From positions 1 through 7,955 of the forward strand of contig JAAYFB010000215.1 in the NCBI GenBank assembly GCA_012728465.1: a stretch of DNA of 7,955 bases, given 5' to 3'. Made by a program: the position numbers and the translations under genes. The notes under the pieces were generated by a model, which searched no databases, had not been told where the DNA came from, and saw only the letters and a list, made by a program, of their open reading frames with translations. Below are positions 1 through 6,449 of this stretch, in pieces. Positions within the stretch are counted from its first letter, which is position 1; every line of letters begins with the position of its first letter. The DNA comes from Proteiniphilum sp. (GTDB taxonomy: Bacteria > Bacteroidota > Bacteroidia > Bacteroidales > Dysgonomonadaceae).

Positions 1-438
1 ATAGGCAGTATGATTTGGAAAAGTTTTGATACCAGCAATAGAACTAATATTTATAATAGTTCCACTATTTCGTTTTACCATAGATTCCGCTACGGCATGA
101 ACACCATTTAGTAAGCCTTTAATATTCACATCGAGCATAGCGTCCCACTCTTTTGGATCTTGAGATACGATATTACCGAGTAGCATTATTCCTGCATTAT
201 TTACAATTGCTCCTACTGCTCCAAATTGACTTTCAGCAAGTCGAACAGCATCTTCAAATGCTTTCCTATCCGTCACATCCAATGACATACAAATTGTATT
301 CTCAAGGTTCAGTGCTTGCATCGGTTTAACACGTCTAGCCAATAGTAGTAGAGGATGTCCTAACTTAGCAAACTGTTTGGCTGTTGCGAGCCCTATTCCC
401 GCACTAGCACCTGTAATTACAATCAATTCTTTTTTCAT
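1..438 (-). CDS. Short-chain dehydrogenase/reductase, 3' end outside the window
   Basis: This is an NAD(P)-dependent oxidoreductase of the classical SDR family; the substrate cannot be told. The visible 146 residues carry the Rossmann glycine motif TGASAGIG (residues 9-16), the LDVTD acidic turn (53-57), NNAG (80-83), the DVNIKG asparagine (N105) and the ISSIAG catalytic serine (about S133). The last codon in the window encodes the predicted catalytic tyrosine (Y146 of the YxxxK motif), so the lysine, the substrate lid and the C terminus lie beyond the edge; SDRs are usually about 240-270 residues. The start is ATG at 438, closely followed by KKELIVITGAS, the usual distance to the first beta strand. 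A Bacteroidota-type promoter lies just upstream. It is divergent from the pcf cluster and has no evident link to conjugation. The family call is secure; the specific role is unknown. Confidence 0.93.
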   Translation of the reverse strand, partial: MKKELIVITGASAGIGLATAKQFAKLGHPLLLLARRVKPMQALNLENTICMSLDVTDRKAFEDAVRLAESQFGAVGAIVNNAGIMLLGNIVSQDPKEWDAMLDVNIKGLLNGVHAVAESMVKRNSGTIINISSIAGIKTFPNHTAY

Positions 439-462
439 AATTTCAATAATTTTTATTGAGTT

Positions 463-493
463 CAAAGGTATTGTACACAATGCAGGATTGCAA
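463..493 (-). promoter_or_regulatory. Bacteroidota-type promoter for the SDR gene
   Basis: On the minus strand a TTG at 493-491 (-33 element) is followed after 20 bases by TACCTTTG at 470-463, a full match to the TAnnTTTG -7 consensus of the Bacteroidota primary sigma factor. Transcription would start a few bases below 463, leaving a leader of about 20 bases before the ATG at 438. Confidence 0.7.
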
Positions 494-513
494 TATGTGA
501 TATAATTGTCAGC

Positions 514-533
514 TACTGATATGTAAATCAGTA
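514..533. repeat. Perfect 7-bp inverted repeat, possible operator
   Basis: TACTGAT (514-520) and ATCAGTA (527-533) are perfect inverted arms separated by six bases. The dyad lies about 20 bases upstream of the -33 box of the SDR promoter, a position suited to an activator or regulator site. No regulator gene for it is visible in the window, so the function is inferred. Confidence 0.4.
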
Positions 534-537
534 TAGA

Positions 538-642
538 CTAAATAAGGCTAAACACTTTCTTCCCATCCCAGCTCCACAATCCAACTATGTCATCTTCTTG
601 TTCGGTGTTTAGTTCATCGGGCAAAGGTATGAACGGATTTTA
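538..642 (-). other. Possible decayed coding remnant
   Basis: Between in-frame stops at 642-640 and 540-538 the minus strand encodes 33 residues including DELNTEQEDDIVGLW and SWDGKKVFSLI, which have the composition of a protein C terminus. There is no start codon. The same frame above the TAA also reads plausibly (…FSTKYARPKGKRKILEKT) as far as about 727. This could be the eroded tail of a gene, but the segment overlaps a long inverted repeat, which offers a competing explanation. I do not recognise a family. Confidence 0.18.
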
Positions 643-756
643 GAGAGCATATTCCTTGCCTTCGGTTTTCTCCAAAATCTTCCTCTTTCCCTTTGGGCGA
701 GCGTATTTGGTAGAAAAAATATGCTCCTCTAAAATGCCTATACCTGCTTGTTGCCC
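619..756. repeat. Long imperfect inverted repeat around a 64-base loop
   Basis: The left arm (619-653) contains GGGCAA, AGGTAT, ATTTTAGAG and AGCATATT in order. The right arm (718-756) contains the reverse complements of all four blocks in mirrored order: AATATGCT, CTCTAAAAT, ATACCT, TTGCCC. That gives 29 matched positions interrupted by a 1-base bulge, an internal loop and a 5-base insertion. The loop (654-717) holds smaller pairings such as CCAAA with TTTGG. It ends about 35 bases before the first start codon of the pcf cluster, so it could be a structured 5' leader for that cluster. It could instead be the ends of a small decayed element. Confidence 0.6.
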
Positions 757-791
757 TTGAAACAAAAAACGACCGACCCGAAGGATGACGC

Positions 792-1079
792 ATGAAAAAA
801 AATGTCGCTGTTATGAGAAAAGAAAGAATAAAATTAATGAAACAAAACTCCCTCACCTCTGGAATCATCATAAAATTAGTTCTTGCAGTGGCTTTTGTGG
901 GACTGTGTCTGCTCTTTCTCTATCAGAGTGGAGTGGCTCTAGGTGTTGGCATTGGAGGGTATCTGATAGTTCGATGTGTTCTCAAAGTGATTCGACTATC
1001 TATTCGACTAGTCTTCACAATACTATCTATCCTTTTTCTACTCGCTACAATAGCAATTTTAACAACTATCATCTTTTAA
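792..1079 (+). CDS. Small hydrophobic membrane protein heading the pcf cluster
   Basis: The 95-residue product has a basic N terminus (about residues 1-18, with RKERIK) followed by almost continuous hydrophobic sequence that can form three membrane spans (about 24-45, 47-66 and 72-94), joined by short basic turns such as RCVLKVIRLSIR. It should sit in the inner membrane. In-frame ATGs at 792, 813 and 837 are all possible; the last (MKQNSLTSG) would leave an 80-residue protein. The alternative frame over the same DNA gives Cys/Ser/His-rich, unprotein-like sequence, so this frame is preferred. The gene ends 11 bases before the next ATG and probably shares a transcript with it. I do not recognise a named family. 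A role in the mobile element is inferred only from its position. Confidence 0.62.
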   Translation: MKKNVAVMRKERIKLMKQNSLTSGIIIKLVLAVAFVGLCLLFLYQSGVALGVGIGGYLIVRCVLKVIRLSIRLVFTILSILFLLATIAILTTIIF

Positions 1080-1090
1080 ATCTTACAATT

Positions 1091-2092
1091 ATGGCAAAAC
1101 AATATTTACTATTCGCAAAGAAAGAAATTGATACAAACAAGCAGTCTGTATCTGTGAATCAAGTGGTACAAATGGAGGGTTACAACTATCCTAAATATGT
1201 GGTGTATAAGGTTGAGAAGACAGATTGGGGCATCAATTATCAACTGATTGATATTAATACTCATGTATTTAACTCGACTACTCACATTCGTCCACTAAGT
1301 GAAAAATTTGGTATTGGCATCTACTACGATGATAAAGAACCTCAGTATATGACTGCCGAAGAAGTTGCAACACTTTTGACAAAGGCTCAAGTCAAAAAGA
1401 AGTTGGAGGAACAACAAGCAGAGCAAGAAAAGAAACGCAGAGAAAAAGTGCGAGCAATTGGTAGAGAATGGCTTAGAGAAAGCATTCCTCAAGATGCTAA
1501 GGCTATCATTGTGGCGCGTTTGAAACAAGATGATTCGGACAGCCAAACGGACTACTTTGCATCATCTGTTCAAAGAACTATTATTCTAGGTTTCTCCAAA
1601 CACAAGAGAGATTTGTTTTCAGAGATGAGAAAACATGCCAATAACTTTGAAGGAACAGCCTATCTAGCAGAGTATAACGAAGACTATGAGCATAGAGAAA
1701 AATACTCTATGGGCAATGGTTACTACTTGGGCAAAAGCAGTTATAGTGGTTGGATTATCGAAAAATCAATAATCTATGACAGAGATAATACGATTGAAAA
1801 CTTTGCTTACATCGCTGGAAATCACGAAAATATCTATTTAAAACTAGATGCTTGTAAAGAAGTAACACCACAAACAGAACTCTTTGACAATGGCGAATTT
1901 GAGATAGTGGACTACTCACAAAAGGCAATTGCACTTTTTGGAGATACCAAGCCAATCAAAGAACTACTAATGGCAATGGGTGGAAAATTCAATCCACGAT
2001 TGACACGCAATAACGAGAAAAAAGCAGGTTGGATATTTCAACAATCTAAGCGAGAAGAACTAGAAACAATCATCAATTTAAAATCGAAATAA
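1091..2092 (+). CDS. Coiled-coil protein with a C-terminal mobile-element module, upstream of pcfK
   Basis: The 333-residue product has three visible parts. An N-terminal region (1-90) is rich in beta-type sequence and aromatics. A charged helix likely to form a coiled coil spans about 95-127 (KKKLEEQQAEQEKKRREK). The C-terminal module (about 275-327) includes YSQKAIALFGDTKPIKELL, the GGKFNPRLT turn and GWIFQQSK. From memory, versions of this last module recur at the C termini of proteins carried by Bacteroides mobile elements, often with methylase or PcfJ-type neighbours; I know no proven function. The frame stays open upstream to 785, but that part overlaps the membrane-protein gene in poor sequence, so I chose the ATG at 1091, which follows an A/T-rich stretch. 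It ends two bases before pcfK, so the genes are likely co-transcribed and perhaps translationally coupled. Confidence 0.85.
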   Translation: MAKQYLLFAKKEIDTNKQSVSVNQVVQMEGYNYPKYVVYKVEKTDWGINYQLIDINTHVFNSTTHIRPLSEKFGIGIYYDDKEPQYMTAEEVATLLTKAQVKKKLEEQQAEQEKKRREKVRAIGREWLRESIPQDAKAIIVARLKQDDSDSQTDYFASSVQRTIILGFSKHKRDLFSEMRKHANNFEGTAYLAEYNEDYEHREKYSMGNGYYLGKSSYSGWIIEKSIIYDRDNTIENFAYIAGNHENIYLKLDACKEVTPQTELFDNGEFEIVDYSQKAIALFGDTKPIKELLMAMGGKFNPRLTRNNEKKAGWIFQQSKREELETIINLKSK

Positions 2093-2094
2093 CT

Positions 2095-2505
2095 ATGAAA
2101 GCAAGTAACCATTTTATAAGGACAATTCTAACCTATTTGGAATTGAGAGCAGAATCTGACAGCCTTTTCGCTGAATCATTTACAAAAGAAAATAAGAATA
2201 TAGATGATTGCATAACCTACATTCTCAACGAGGTACAAAAGTCTGGTTGTATGGGTTTTGCAGATGATGAAATCTACTCAATGGCAGTTCATTATTATGA
2301 TGAAGATGACATCGAAGTTGGTAAGCCTATGAACGGCAAAATAGTTGTCAATCATGTTGTTGAGTTGAGTGAAGAAGAAAAGGAACAAGCCAAGCAAGAT
2401 GCGATTCAAAAGGCAATGAATGAGGCATCTAGGACTATGCTAAGAGTAAAGAAAAAACCAACTGCCAACAAACAAGAATCTACCAAACAATTAAGTCTAT
2501 TTTGA
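2095..2505 (+). CDS. pcfK: PcfK-like protein
   Basis: The 136-residue protein resembles the PcfK-like family, named from the Enterococcus plasmid pCF10 and common in Bacteroidales conjugative elements, always beside pcfJ. Visible features are an N-terminal helix (MKASNHFIRTILTYLELRA), a conserved-looking CITYILNEVQKSGCMGFADDEIYSMAVHYY core (about residues 42-71), an acidic DEDD patch, and a lysine/glutamate-rich helix (about 88-112). It finishes with a basic tail ending in QLSLF, typical of these small Bacteroides element proteins. The biochemical role of the family is not established. It begins two bases after the preceding stop, and its stop lies two bases before the pcfJ ATG, so the three genes form one translational unit. 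The length matches the family. The symbol rests on family resemblance and the neighbouring pcfJ. Confidence 0.85.
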   Translation: MKASNHFIRTILTYLELRAESDSLFAESFTKENKNIDDCITYILNEVQKSGCMGFADDEIYSMAVHYYDEDDIEVGKPMNGKIVVNHVVELSEEEKEQAKQDAIQKAMNEASRTMLRVKKKPTANKQESTKQLSLF

Positions 2506-2507
2506 TT

Positions 2508-3779
2508 ATGAAACCAATAACAAAACTTCAAAAACGAGTTGTAGAAGTAAGCAAAAGACTACCTAAACTCACTAAAACTCAAATAGAATGGGCATACGAC
2601 AATGTGATAGACCACATTGGACGAAGAACAGACAAGGGGAAAATCACTTGTACCAAGTGTGGACACGCATGGCAAGGGCATGGAGAGTTAATCTCTACCC
2701 TTTGCGAGCACGCTTGCCCCCATTGTAATGCAGACTTGAAGATAGTAACCATTAATAAACGAGTGTTTAAGGGCAGTTACTATATGACGATAATCAGCAA
2801 GTGCCAAGAGTTTCAAGTATTGAGAACTTTAATGGTTAATTGTATTGCCAAAGTAGGACAACTACCTCAATACACACATTCGGAAGTGATGCAACGTTGG
2901 ATTGCTCCCGATGGTAAACACTGTACTTTTGCAAGGCTCAGACAAACAATGGGAACAATCTATTTTGATTCGTGGATATATCACACTCCATTGGAACTCA
3001 GACAAGAGAATGATGTGTACAACCGAATTCCAACAGGTGTTATTTATCATAAACAAAGTTTAACTTCTGAACTCAAAAGAACAGGCTACAAGAAGAATTT
3101 ATTTGGACAAAAACCACTTCAACTCTTCAAAATATTATTGACAGATAGTAGAGCCGAAACGCTTATCAAGAGTGGGTATAGTCATCTGTTGGAGCGAATT
3201 ATCAATAGTGGATGGACGAAGATTGAGAACTATTGGGCATCTATTCGCATCGCAATCAGAAACAAATACAAGATTGAAGATGCTACACTTTGGTGCGATT
3301 ACATTGACTTGTTGAGATTCTTTAGCAAGGACTTGTATAATGCTAAATATGTTTGTCCTAGTGATTTGACAAAGGATCATGACCAATATGTAGCCAAGAA
3401 AGTAAAGGTGGATACACAACTAGAAATAGAAAAGCACTTGGAGAAAGAAGATGAATTTAGACTAGTGAAAGAGAAATTCTTTGGATTGATGTTTTCAGAT
3501 GGTACTATCAATATTAGAGTATTGGAGAGTGTAGCCGAAATAGTAGCAGAGGGTATTGCCATGCACCATTGTGTTGGCTCGTATTATACTAAGGAAGATT
3601 CGCTAATTCTATCAGCAAGTATTGATGGAAAACGAATTGAAACGATTGAAATCTCTATTTCTCAACTCAAGGTAATTCAATCGAGAGGTGTATGCAACAA
3701 AAATACTGACTACCATGACCAAATTATAGAGCTTGTAAATAAGAATATACCTCTTATTCAACAACGAATGATTGCATGA
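2508..3779 (+). CDS. pcfJ: PcfJ-like protein
   Basis: The 423-residue product is PcfJ-like, a family of conjugative elements whose molecular function is unknown. Near the N terminus C48, C51, C70 and C73 (CTKCGHAW and CPHCNA) form a probable zinc ribbon. The C-terminal region carries the family hallmark MHHCVGSYY (352-360), followed by an RIETIEI strand (377-383) and VIQSRGVCNKNT (389-400). The middle is helical and aromatic-rich. An in-frame TTG at 2502 would overlap pcfK, but the ATG at 2508, just after the pcfK stop, is the better start. The length is normal and no key residue seems missing, so the gene looks intact. A strong hairpin with a T-rich tail follows within 30 bases of the stop and should end the transcript. 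Confidence 0.92.
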   Translation: MKPITKLQKRVVEVSKRLPKLTKTQIEWAYDNVIDHIGRRTDKGKITCTKCGHAWQGHGELISTLCEHACPHCNADLKIVTINKRVFKGSYYMTIISKCQEFQVLRTLMVNCIAKVGQLPQYTHSEVMQRWIAPDGKHCTFARLRQTMGTIYFDSWIYHTPLELRQENDVYNRIPTGVIYHKQSLTSELKRTGYKKNLFGQKPLQLFKILLTDSRAETLIKSGYSHLLERIINSGWTKIENYWASIRIAIRNKYKIEDATLWCDYIDLLRFFSKDLYNAKYVCPSDLTKDHDQYVAKKVKVDTQLEIEKHLEKEDEFRLVKEKFFGLMFSDGTINIRVLESVAEIVAEGIAMHHCVGSYYTKEDSLILSASIDGKRIETIEISISQLKVIQSRGVCNKNTDYHDQIIELVNKNIPLIQQRMIA

Positions 3780-3799
3780 AAATTGCAAATCATGCAATC
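3770..3799. repeat. 9-bp inverted repeat spanning the pcfJ stop codon
   Basis: GATTGCATG (3770-3778) and CATGCAATC (3791-3799) are perfect inverted arms with a 12-base loop. The left arm contains the last codons and most of the stop of pcfJ. It sits just ahead of the GC-rich terminator and may stabilise the mRNA 3' end or be one of several dyads at this convergence point. Confidence 0.5.
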
Positions 3800-3804
3800 G
3801 ACAG

Positions 3805-3832
3805 ACGGGCGAAAAATCGCCCGTTACTTTTT
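3805..3832 (+). terminator. Intrinsic terminator of the pcf cluster
   Basis: ACGGGCGA (3805-3812), an AAAA loop and TCGCCCGT (3817-3824) form a perfect 8-bp GC-rich stem followed by TACTTTTT. It lies 25 bases after the pcfJ stop. Read on the minus strand the stem is not followed by a T run, so it mainly serves the plus strand. Confidence 0.8.
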
Positions 3833-3869
3833 CCATGACTTTGCTAAACGGACGGGGAGAAAAAGTAAC
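3823..3869. repeat. 11-bp inverted repeat between the convergent operons
   Basis: GTTACTTTTTC (3823-3833) and GAAAAAGTAAC (3859-3869) are perfect inverted arms around a 25-base centre. The left arm overlaps the terminator tail. On the minus strand, a small AACAA/TTGTT hairpin (3882-3867) followed by ACTTTTTC could weakly terminate the cargo operon, which ends at 3890. The 5-base sequence ACGGG recurs in both halves (3805-3809 and 3852-3856 with one shift), which hints at local duplication. The repeat could be a bidirectional termination zone or a boundary of the inserted cargo. Confidence 0.45.
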
Positions 3870-3889
3870 AAAAAGCCTTGTTTATCGTC

Positions 3890-4903
3890 TTATTTTCTAA
3901 CTTTAAATATGCTTTTCACCTTGGTATCTTGTTCAAAATATTGTTTCGCATTTATTAACGATGCATACGAATTATTAATAGAGGTTGCTGTATCTGCAAA
4001 CAATCGGCTATTTCCATCAATATTAGTTCGCCATTTTAAATCAATAATTCTTAGTTGTTGAAGGATTGCAGACATTTGAAAAGCATATTCATTATTTATA
4101 TTTCGCGTAAGTTCTTCTGCCGTTAGAGTTGTCAATGGAGTTATTAGATTTGCCATAGAATAAACCATTGTACTTCTACCGTTTGGCGCATTTTGTATCC
4201 AACTATTGCTAATTTTAACAACTTCACGATGAAAAGCCAAGTAAGGATGACCAGAACCTGTTATTTGAGGTGTCCAACTCAATGTTAATTCATCCAACTT
4301 CATGAATATGGTATTCCATTCAGACATCAATTCCAAAATCTGGGATTGATAATTATTATATGTATTAGTAATATTATGCTCTATTGATTTTAAAAAATTG
4401 AATTGACTAATTAAGTTATATGTCATTTTGTCATTTTTGTCATCGACTTTAGAGGATGTTGAATTTATCATAAAAGTGGTAATAAACCTATCAACACCAA
4501 TGCTGTCAGCTTTTTCTGCTAACATTTTTGTATATTCAAATCTCTCAGGATGTATATCTTGAGAATGGGCAATATTTGAAGATAATTCATTGCATGAAGC
4601 CACTTGCTTTTCAATAGATGTTTTTATCAAATCTATCCAATTAAGAATAATGGTTCTATAGTTTTTCGTTTCGTTTTGTATGGCAACTTGAGCTCTATAC
4701 CAAACAATTATCTGCCCTATAATAAAAACAGTTAAAGTAATAATGGCAGGAATGGCAATTCTTGCAATATTTTCAGGCATTCCCCATATATTATTGTTGT
4801 CTAATAAAGTAGAATGTGGAAGTGGAACTGTTTCTGAACATGTAAGAATAGTATCCTTGTTTTTATATATAGTGTCTATTGCTAATAATAAAGTATCTTT
4901 CAT
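3890..4903 (-). CDS. Single-span membrane protein, third gene of the HEPN cargo operon
   Basis: I do not recognise the family of this 337-residue protein. An N-terminal stretch of about 45 residues precedes one clear membrane span (about 47-69, IARIAIPAIITLTVFIIGQ onward) that ends in WYR. About 265 residues of charged, mostly helical sequence follow, probably in the cytoplasm. The soluble part has several tryptophans (W89, W196, W210, W235, W291) and no evident nucleotide-binding or nuclease motif. The frame is open to 4981, but that would overlap the preceding gene by about 70 bases; the ATG at 4903 lies 7 bases after that gene's stop and is preferred. The gene is visibly A+T-rich, unlike traO/traQ. 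As the membrane partner of a HEPN protein it could be an effector or anchor, as in several abortive-infection operons, but this is inference. Confidence 0.82.
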   Translation of the reverse strand: MKDTLLLAIDTIYKNKDTILTCSETVPLPHSTLLDNNNIWGMPENIARIAIPAIITLTVFIIGQIIVWYRAQVAIQNETKNYRTIILNWIDLIKTSIEKQVASCNELSSNIAHSQDIHPERFEYTKMLAEKADSIGVDRFITTFMINSTSSKVDDKNDKMTYNLISQFNFLKSIEHNITNTYNNYQSQILELMSEWNTIFMKLDELTLSWTPQITGSGHPYLAFHREVVKISNSWIQNAPNGRSTMVYSMANLITPLTTLTAEELTRNINNEYAFQMSAILQQLRIIDLKWRTNIDGNSRLFADTATSINNSYASLINAKQYFEQDTKVKSIFKVRK

Positions 4904-4910
4904 TGTGTTC

Positions 4911-5486
4911 TTATAATTGAGTGAATATATTTGGATTAGTAATAAGCCCTGCGGTAATTCCTGCAAGAACATTTTCACCAAAGCTTTTCAGCTTGTCGAT
5001 CATTTTTTCTTTCTTTATTGCAAGTTCTTCTTTTCCGCCTAATATCTCTTTTAATTCTTTGATTTGTTTGCCATTTAACTCATCTCTCAAAATATCCAAA
5101 ACTATATTCAGTTCTAAAGATTGATTTTGATTCTGAGATAAATTGTTTGTTATATTTATTGATTTATCGATTTTGAAATCATTATCAGGCAAACCAAGAC
5201 TATCTATTTCTTGAATAATATTATCAATTAGATCAGATATTTCGTTTTTAATTGATTCAGTCGAAAAACCATATACAGGATTGTTGTCCCATTTGAATAT
5301 TTTAAGTTGACTTATTGCGCTAGTAAAATATTTAACTCGTTCTTGATATGGACTATTTTCTGAGTAGAATCGTTCAACTATACTTGATAAAGCAGAAATA
5401 TTTTTATCAAGTATAATTTTATCTGTCTCTAAAGAATCCTTGATGCTGATCAAATGGTTTTTCAATTTATTTAAATCGACTTTCAT
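4911..5486 (-). CDS. Helical protein with a distinctive C-terminal module, second gene of the HEPN cargo operon
   Basis: The 191-residue product is largely helical. The N-terminal half (1-97) looks like a helical bundle. A polar linker (about 108-124, NITNNLSQNQNQSLEL) leads into a helix (129-150, DILRDELNGKQIKELKEIL), a lysine-rich segment (156-168), and a small-residue, Gly/Ala-rich end with SFGENVLAGITAGLITNPNI (168-187). I have an impression that the combination of a Q/S/N linker, a DEL helix and a 'KLKSFG…NP' ending recurs in small hypothetical proteins of bacterial accessory regions, but I cannot name a family. The last 20 residues are amphipathic enough to touch a membrane. It starts one base after the HEPN gene stop, which suggests translational coupling, and ends 7 bases before the membrane-protein gene. 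The two proteins may interact. Confidence 0.82.
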   Translation of the reverse strand: MKVDLNKLKNHLISIKDSLETDKIILDKNISALSSIVERFYSENSPYQERVKYFTSAISQLKIFKWDNNPVYGFSTESIKNEISDLIDNIIQEIDSLGLPDNDFKIDKSINITNNLSQNQNQSLELNIVLDILRDELNGKQIKELKEILGGKEELAIKKEKMIDKLKSFGENVLAGITAGLITNPNIFTQL

Positions 5487-5487
5487 C

Positions 5488-6369
5488 TTAACTGTTTTTT
5501 TTAATAATTGGTGTTATTTCATAAATTATCGACACAGAATCATCGACATCCCCACATCTATGCCACTCCTTGTTTGATTTTACGGTACAATAAATTGCGA
5601 AATCAGTACGAACATGCTTGTTTTCCACTAATAATTCAAGTTTATTGTTGTTTTCTACATAAATAGATGTTTCTTTCTTATCAAATATCCAATTAATTAT
5701 ATAGGAATCAGAGACAAAGCTAGGGTCTATTTCTGCTTCTAAAATAATTTTATCTCCAACAGAGACTTTAAAGTCATTTTTGCGCGTATCGCATCCTCCT
5801 CTTCCTGTTGAATTCCTATAAATTTGTGGTTCGGCATACTGATTGCCATACGAATCAGATATCTTTATTATTGTAGGTGCATTATATTTCTTATCCATAT
5901 TTTTTTCTTTATAGCCATGTTTTATAGAATTTATTACATCGTTAGAATAACACAATGCTTGTAATGATTCATGAACGGAAATAGGATTAGCATGATATAA
6001 CTTATTTCTAATGGCTATGAGTCTATTTAAAAAAGTACGAGCTTCTTCATTTCCATTAGGATACGCAGTTGTAAAATATTGCTTGAAATATAATTGGTAC
6101 AGATTCGGATTGCATATGATTTTTACAATATCATCCAATAGCAAAGCATCGACAAAGCGCGAATAACGTTCGGGGGTATTTTGCATTCTTTCTTTTGCAT
6201 CCTTAACTATTTCCGTCTTTAACAAGCGCTTTCCTTGAGAGTCTGTATAATCAAAATATAGTCCGCCGTATATTGATGTAAACTCCCTATCAATAACATT
6301 ACGAATCCATATCTCTAGATTTTCAATGGATAGTTTGCATTCACTTCTTATCGCCTCAAAATTCGACAT
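5488..6369 (-). CDS. Swt1-like HEPN protein with a beta-rich C-terminal domain, first gene of the cargo operon
   Basis: The 293-residue product has an N-terminal helical domain (about 1-150) resembling the Swt1-type HEPN domain. It has an early ENLEIWIRNVIDREFTSIYG helix, a VDALLLDDIVKII segment (73-85), and the signature RNKLYH (R121 and H126), an Rx4H motif with a polar residue after the arginine, as in active HEPN RNases. The C-terminal part (about 165-288) is predicted to be a beta sandwich, possibly Ig-like: VSVGDKIILEAEIDP, YIINWIFD, FAIYCTVKSNKEWHR, SVSIIYEI. HEPN proteins in accessory loci commonly cut RNA during phage defence; that role here is inferred. The ATG at 6369 gives MSNFEAIRSECK, with A-rich sequence upstream. 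It heads a tight three-gene operon behind a leader with attenuator features. The HEPN call is fairly secure; the C-terminal fold is less so. Confidence 0.85.
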   Translation of the reverse strand: MSNFEAIRSECKLSIENLEIWIRNVIDREFTSIYGGLYFDYTDSQGKRLLKTEIVKDAKERMQNTPERYSRFVDALLLDDIVKIICNPNLYQLYFKQYFTTAYPNGNEEARTFLNRLIAIRNKLYHANPISVHESLQALCYSNDVINSIKHGYKEKNMDKKYNAPTIIKISDSYGNQYAEPQIYRNSTGRGGCDTRKNDFKVSVGDKIILEAEIDPSFVSDSYIINWIFDKKETSIYVENNNKLELLVENKHVRTDFAIYCTVKSNKEWHRCGDVDDSVSIIYEITPIIKKNS

Positions 6370-6419
6370 AATTTTGTATTTTATTTTTCAGCATGTTTTG
6401 ATGTCTTACATTACTTGTG

Positions 6420-6449
6420 TAAAAGTACCTATAAAAAAACACCTGACAA
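6420..6449 (-). promoter_or_regulatory. Possible second promoter close to the HEPN gene
   Basis: On the minus strand TTG (6449-6447) is followed after 19 bases by TACTTTTA (6427-6420), one mismatch from TAnnTTTG. Its -33 element lies inside the 3' arm of the terminator hairpin. It would give a roughly 45-base leader for the HEPN gene that bypasses the terminator. It is weaker than the upstream promoter at 6628-6659. Confidence 0.35.

Noticed and set aside
614..871. 85-codon minus-strand frame
   Set aside because: It spans the long inverted repeat and is antisense to the start of the membrane-protein gene, and it shows no domain.
785..1090. Upstream extension of the coiled-coil protein frame from an ATG at 785
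   Set aside because: The added residues are Cys/Ser/His-rich and overlap the hydrophobic membrane-protein frame, which looks far more protein-like. The ATG at 1091 has the expected spacing.
3783..4061. 92-codon plus-strand frame after pcfJ
   Set aside because: It runs through the terminator hairpins and then antisense to the membrane protein of the cargo operon.
4904..4981. N-terminal extension of the cargo membrane protein to an ATG at 4981
   Set aside because: It would overlap the preceding gene by about 70 bases; the ATG at 4903, 7 bases after that gene's stop, fits the operon spacing.
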